This document shows, piece after piece, positions 62,144 to 64,000 of a DNA stretch of 64,000 bases. The notes beneath the pieces were generated by a model. It was given only the letters and a program-made list of their open reading frames with translations, was not told the DNA's origin and searched no databases. Position 1 is the first letter of the stretch; the number at the start of each line of letters is the position of its first letter. Source of the stretch: Planctomyces sp. SH-PL14 (GTDB lineage Bacteria > Planctomycetota > Planctomycetia > Planctomycetales > Planctomycetaceae); NCBI RefSeq assembly GCF_001610835.1, contig NZ_CP011270.1, positions 6,342,001 to 6,406,000 of the forward strand, read 5' to 3'. The position numbers and the translations under genes were made by a program.

Positions 62144-62923
62144 ATGTTGCGACTGCTGTCTGTGGCGGCCCTGGTGGCCGTGTTCGCCGGATCGATCGTG
62201 GCGGGTTCCGCGGCCTCGGCGGCCGAGCCCTCGACCAGCGTCTATGAGATGCGGACCTACTACGCCCCCGAGGGGAAGCTGGATGCGCTCCATGCCCGGT
62301 TCCGCGATCACACCCTCAAGCTGTTCGAGAAACACGGGATTCAGAACGTCGGTTACTGGGTGCCGATCGAGAACCCGGACCGCAAGCTGATTTACTTCCT
62401 GGTCTATCCGAGCCGCGAGGCCCGCGAGGCGTCGTGGAAGGCGTTCCAGGCCGATCCGGAATGGCAGAAGGCGAAGGCCGAGAGCGAGCGGGACGGGAAG
62501 CTGGTCGCCAAGGCGGAGTCGCTGTTCCTGAACCTGACCGATTACTCCGTCCCGGTGGAGCTCAAGAAGGACTCGCCGCGGGTCTTCGAGCTGCGGACCT
62601 ACACCGCTTCGGAAGGGAACCTCGACGCGCTCCACGCCCGGTTCCGGGACCACACCTGCAAGCTGTTTGAGAAGCACGGGGCGACGAACATCGCCTACTG
62701 GTCTCCGATGGCCGATCAGCCCGGCGCCAAAGACACGCTGATCTACATCATCTCCCACAAGTCCCGCGACGCGGCGAAGGAGTCTTTCGCCGCCTTCGGC
62801 AAGGACCCCGAGTGGACGGCGGCGCGCAAGGCTTCGGAAGAGAAGGCCGGCGGCTCGCTGACCGTGCCGATGGGAGTGAAGTCGCTGTTCATGAACGCGA
62901 CCGACTACTCGCCGATCCAGTAG
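62144..62923 (+). CDS. Secreted NIPSNAP-family protein, two repeated domains
   Basis: 259 residues from ATG 62144, preceded by GGGAG. Signal peptide of about 27 residues (MLRLLSVAALVAVFAGSIVA). The mature protein is two copies of a NIPSNAP/ferredoxin-like domain. The first (about 30-125) opens VYEMRTYYAPEGKLDALHAR followed by FRDHTLKLFEKHGI. The second (about 137-245) opens VFELRTYTASEGNLDALHAR followed by FRDHTCKLFEKHGA. Each domain ends in a strand plus helix with SREAREASWKAFQADPEW or SRDAAKESFAAFGKDPEW. The fold is thought to bind small molecules or act as a dimeric barrel; function unknown. It may share a transcript with the PIG-L gene 135 bp on. Confidence 0.93.
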   Translation: MLRLLSVAALVAVFAGSIVAGSAASAAEPSTSVYEMRTYYAPEGKLDALHARFRDHTLKLFEKHGIQNVGYWVPIENPDRKLIYFLVYPSREAREASWKAFQADPEWQKAKAESERDGKLVAKAESLFLNLTDYSVPVELKKDSPRVFELRTYTASEGNLDALHARFRDHTCKLFEKHGATNIAYWSPMADQPGAKDTLIYIISHKSRDAAKESFAAFGKDPEWTAARKASEEKAGGSLTVPMGVKSLFMNATDYSPIQ

Positions 62924-62957
62924 GTCGCGAGTCGCCTGAACCGCTGAGAAGTCATCA

Positions 62958-63024
62958 CGCCAGCCCGAAGCGCGAGCGAGGACCGGACGCACGTTCCCTC
63001 GCTGGCGCTTCGGGCTGGTGGCGT
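62958..63024. repeat. REP-like palindrome (CCAGCCCGAAGCGCCAGCG type)
   Basis: CGCCAGCCCGAAGCGCGAGCG on the left faces CGCTGGCGCTTCGGGCTGG on the right around a loop of about 20 bp. It is related to 22685-22757. It lies in the spacer between the NIPSNAP and PIG-L genes, where it may act as a transcript-stabilising hairpin or weak terminator. Confidence 0.8.
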
Positions 63025-63058
63025 TCGTCCACGTTGCCCCCGCTCGGAGGATTTCCGC

Positions 63059-63955
63059 ATGACCTGGTTTCGATGGCTCTCCGGTCTCGCGTTTCTGATG
63101 TTCGCGTCGGCTCCTGTCGTCTCGACCGCCGCCGACGAGCCGCTGCGGATCATCGTCTTCGGGGCCCATCCTGATGACGCGGAGTTCAAGACCGGCGGGA
63201 CGGCGATCAAGTGGGCCCGGCAGGGGCATCAGGTGAAGCTGGTCTCCGTGACGAATGGGGACATCGGGCACTGGCGGATGGCGGGGGGGCCGTTGGCGAT
63301 CCGCCGGGCTGGCGAGTGCGAAGCGGCGGCGAAGGTGATGGGGACCACCTCGCAGGTTCTCGACATCCACGACGGCGAGCTGGAGCCGACGCTGGAGAAT
63401 CGCAAGACGATCACCCGTCTGATCCGCGAGTGGAAGGCGGACATCGTCATCGCCCATCGGCCGTGGGACTACCACCCGGACCACCGCTACGTCGGGGTCC
63501 TTGTGCAGGACGCCGCCTTTATGGTGACGGTGCCGTTTATCTGTCCTGAGGTTCCGCCGCTTAAGAAGAACCCGGTGTTTCTCTATTCGAGCGATGGGTT
63601 CAAGAAGCCGTACCCGTTCCAGGCGGACGTGGCGGTCGCGCTCGATGATGTGTTCGAGAAGAAGCTCGATGCCGTTCACGAGCTGGAGTCGCAGGTCTAC
63701 GAAGGGGGGGCGTCGGGGAGCGAGGAGTACGTCCGCAATGTCCCGCCGGCGGCGGATTTGCCGGCTCGGAGGGCGTGGCTCAAGCAGCGGTGGGAGCGCC
63801 GGCACGGGGATGAGGCGAACAAGTTCCGCGACGTTCTTGTGGAGTGGTATGGCGAAGAGAAGGGGAAGGGGATCCGGTTCGCCGAGACTTTTGAGATCTG
63901 CGAGTACGGCCGTCAGCCGACGAAGGAAGAGTTGCGGACGCTGTTTCCGTTTTGA
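63059..63955 (+). CDS. Secreted PIG-L/LmbE-family deacetylase
   Basis: 298 residues from ATG 63059, preceded by GGAGG. The signal peptide is MTWFRWLSGLAFLMFASAPV. The zinc site is IIVFGAHPDDAEFKTGGTAI (H-P-D-D) with a distal His in WDYHPDHRYVG. These enzymes remove an acetyl group from GlcNAc-containing molecules; the exact substrate is unknown. The C-terminal third is long (PPAADLPARRAWLKQRWERR) and ends in an unusual helical tail. The plus-strand neighbour upstream is the NIPSNAP gene. Confidence 0.92.
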   Translation: MTWFRWLSGLAFLMFASAPVVSTAADEPLRIIVFGAHPDDAEFKTGGTAIKWARQGHQVKLVSVTNGDIGHWRMAGGPLAIRRAGECEAAAKVMGTTSQVLDIHDGELEPTLENRKTITRLIREWKADIVIAHRPWDYHPDHRYVGVLVQDAAFMVTVPFICPEVPPLKKNPVFLYSSDGFKKPYPFQADVAVALDDVFEKKLDAVHELESQVYEGGASGSEEYVRNVPPAADLPARRAWLKQRWERRHGDEANKFRDVLVEWYGEEKGKGIRFAETFEICEYGRQPTKEELRTLFPF

Positions 63956-64000
63956 GGGGGGAAGGAGGCTAGGGAAACGAGTTGGGAACTCCGTCAAACC

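Overview
The window is GC-rich chromosomal DNA from a bacterium that is almost certainly a planctomycete (Planctomycetota). The evidence is the set of families present: DUF1501 Tat-exported protein, DUF1559 pseudopilin-like protein with an H-X9-DG motif, DUF1573, NIPSNAP, a cytochrome c/beta-propeller protein, a planctomycete-type ECF sigma factor paired with a Ser/Thr kinase, and loosely packed genes on both strands. No plasmid, phage or CRISPR module is visible.

Layout. 1-9.6 kb: the end of a NUDIX protein, rpsA, a membrane protein, a DUF1573 protein, a NagB-like protein and a di-heme cytochrome. 9.6-18 kb: an M28 peptidase, a Tat-exported glycosidase-like protein, a GNAT enzyme, a VOC protein interrupted by a stop codon, a pseudokinase-like protein and an OmpA-like lipoprotein. 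18.5-31.4 kb: metG, a PD-(D/E)XK GxxExxY gene between perfect 38-bp inverted repeats, a ceramidase-like protein, DUF1501, two tandem paralogues, a YfhO-like protein, tRNA-Glu and nadE. 31.4-38.7 kb: nuoA-nuoB-nuoC-uma2, cysE, a class B PBP (mrdA-like) and a bacterioferritin lacking two ferroxidase ligands. 39-49 kb: secreted or lipid-anchored enzymes, a methyltransferase, a cyclase-family protein, a DUF1559 protein with a small lipoprotein, and an alpha/beta hydrolase. 48.7-57 kb: a long minus-strand block with a nucleoside hydrolase, HD protein, BioF2/FemAB-like acyltransferase, pectate lyase, ZAS anti-sigma, two ECF sigma factors and a Ser/Thr kinase broken by one extra G. 57.7-64 kb: ahcY, mutL, a NIPSNAP protein and a PIG-L deacetylase.

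The most striking feature is a dispersed intergenic repeat of about 320 bp. It is present in ten full or nearly full copies plus one hybrid fragment, in both orientations and never inside a gene. Each copy has the same ends and the same succession of hairpins. Stem sequences differ between copies but pairing is kept, and loops vary in length. It encodes no convincing protein. It could be a MITE-like or REP-like non-autonomous element, or a structured RNA. A second repeat family (CACAGATGAACACAGAT-type arms) flanks the GxxExxY nuclease-fold gene as a perfect inverted repeat and occurs elsewhere without a gene, which suggests a REP/RAYT-like relationship. A third family (CCAGCCCGAAGCGCCAGCG palindromes) occurs twice.

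Most functions are housekeeping (translation, NAD synthesis, respiration, cysteine, methyl cycle, mismatch repair, cell wall) mixed with exported hydrolases typical of planctomycetes. All assignments come from reading motifs; no database search was run.
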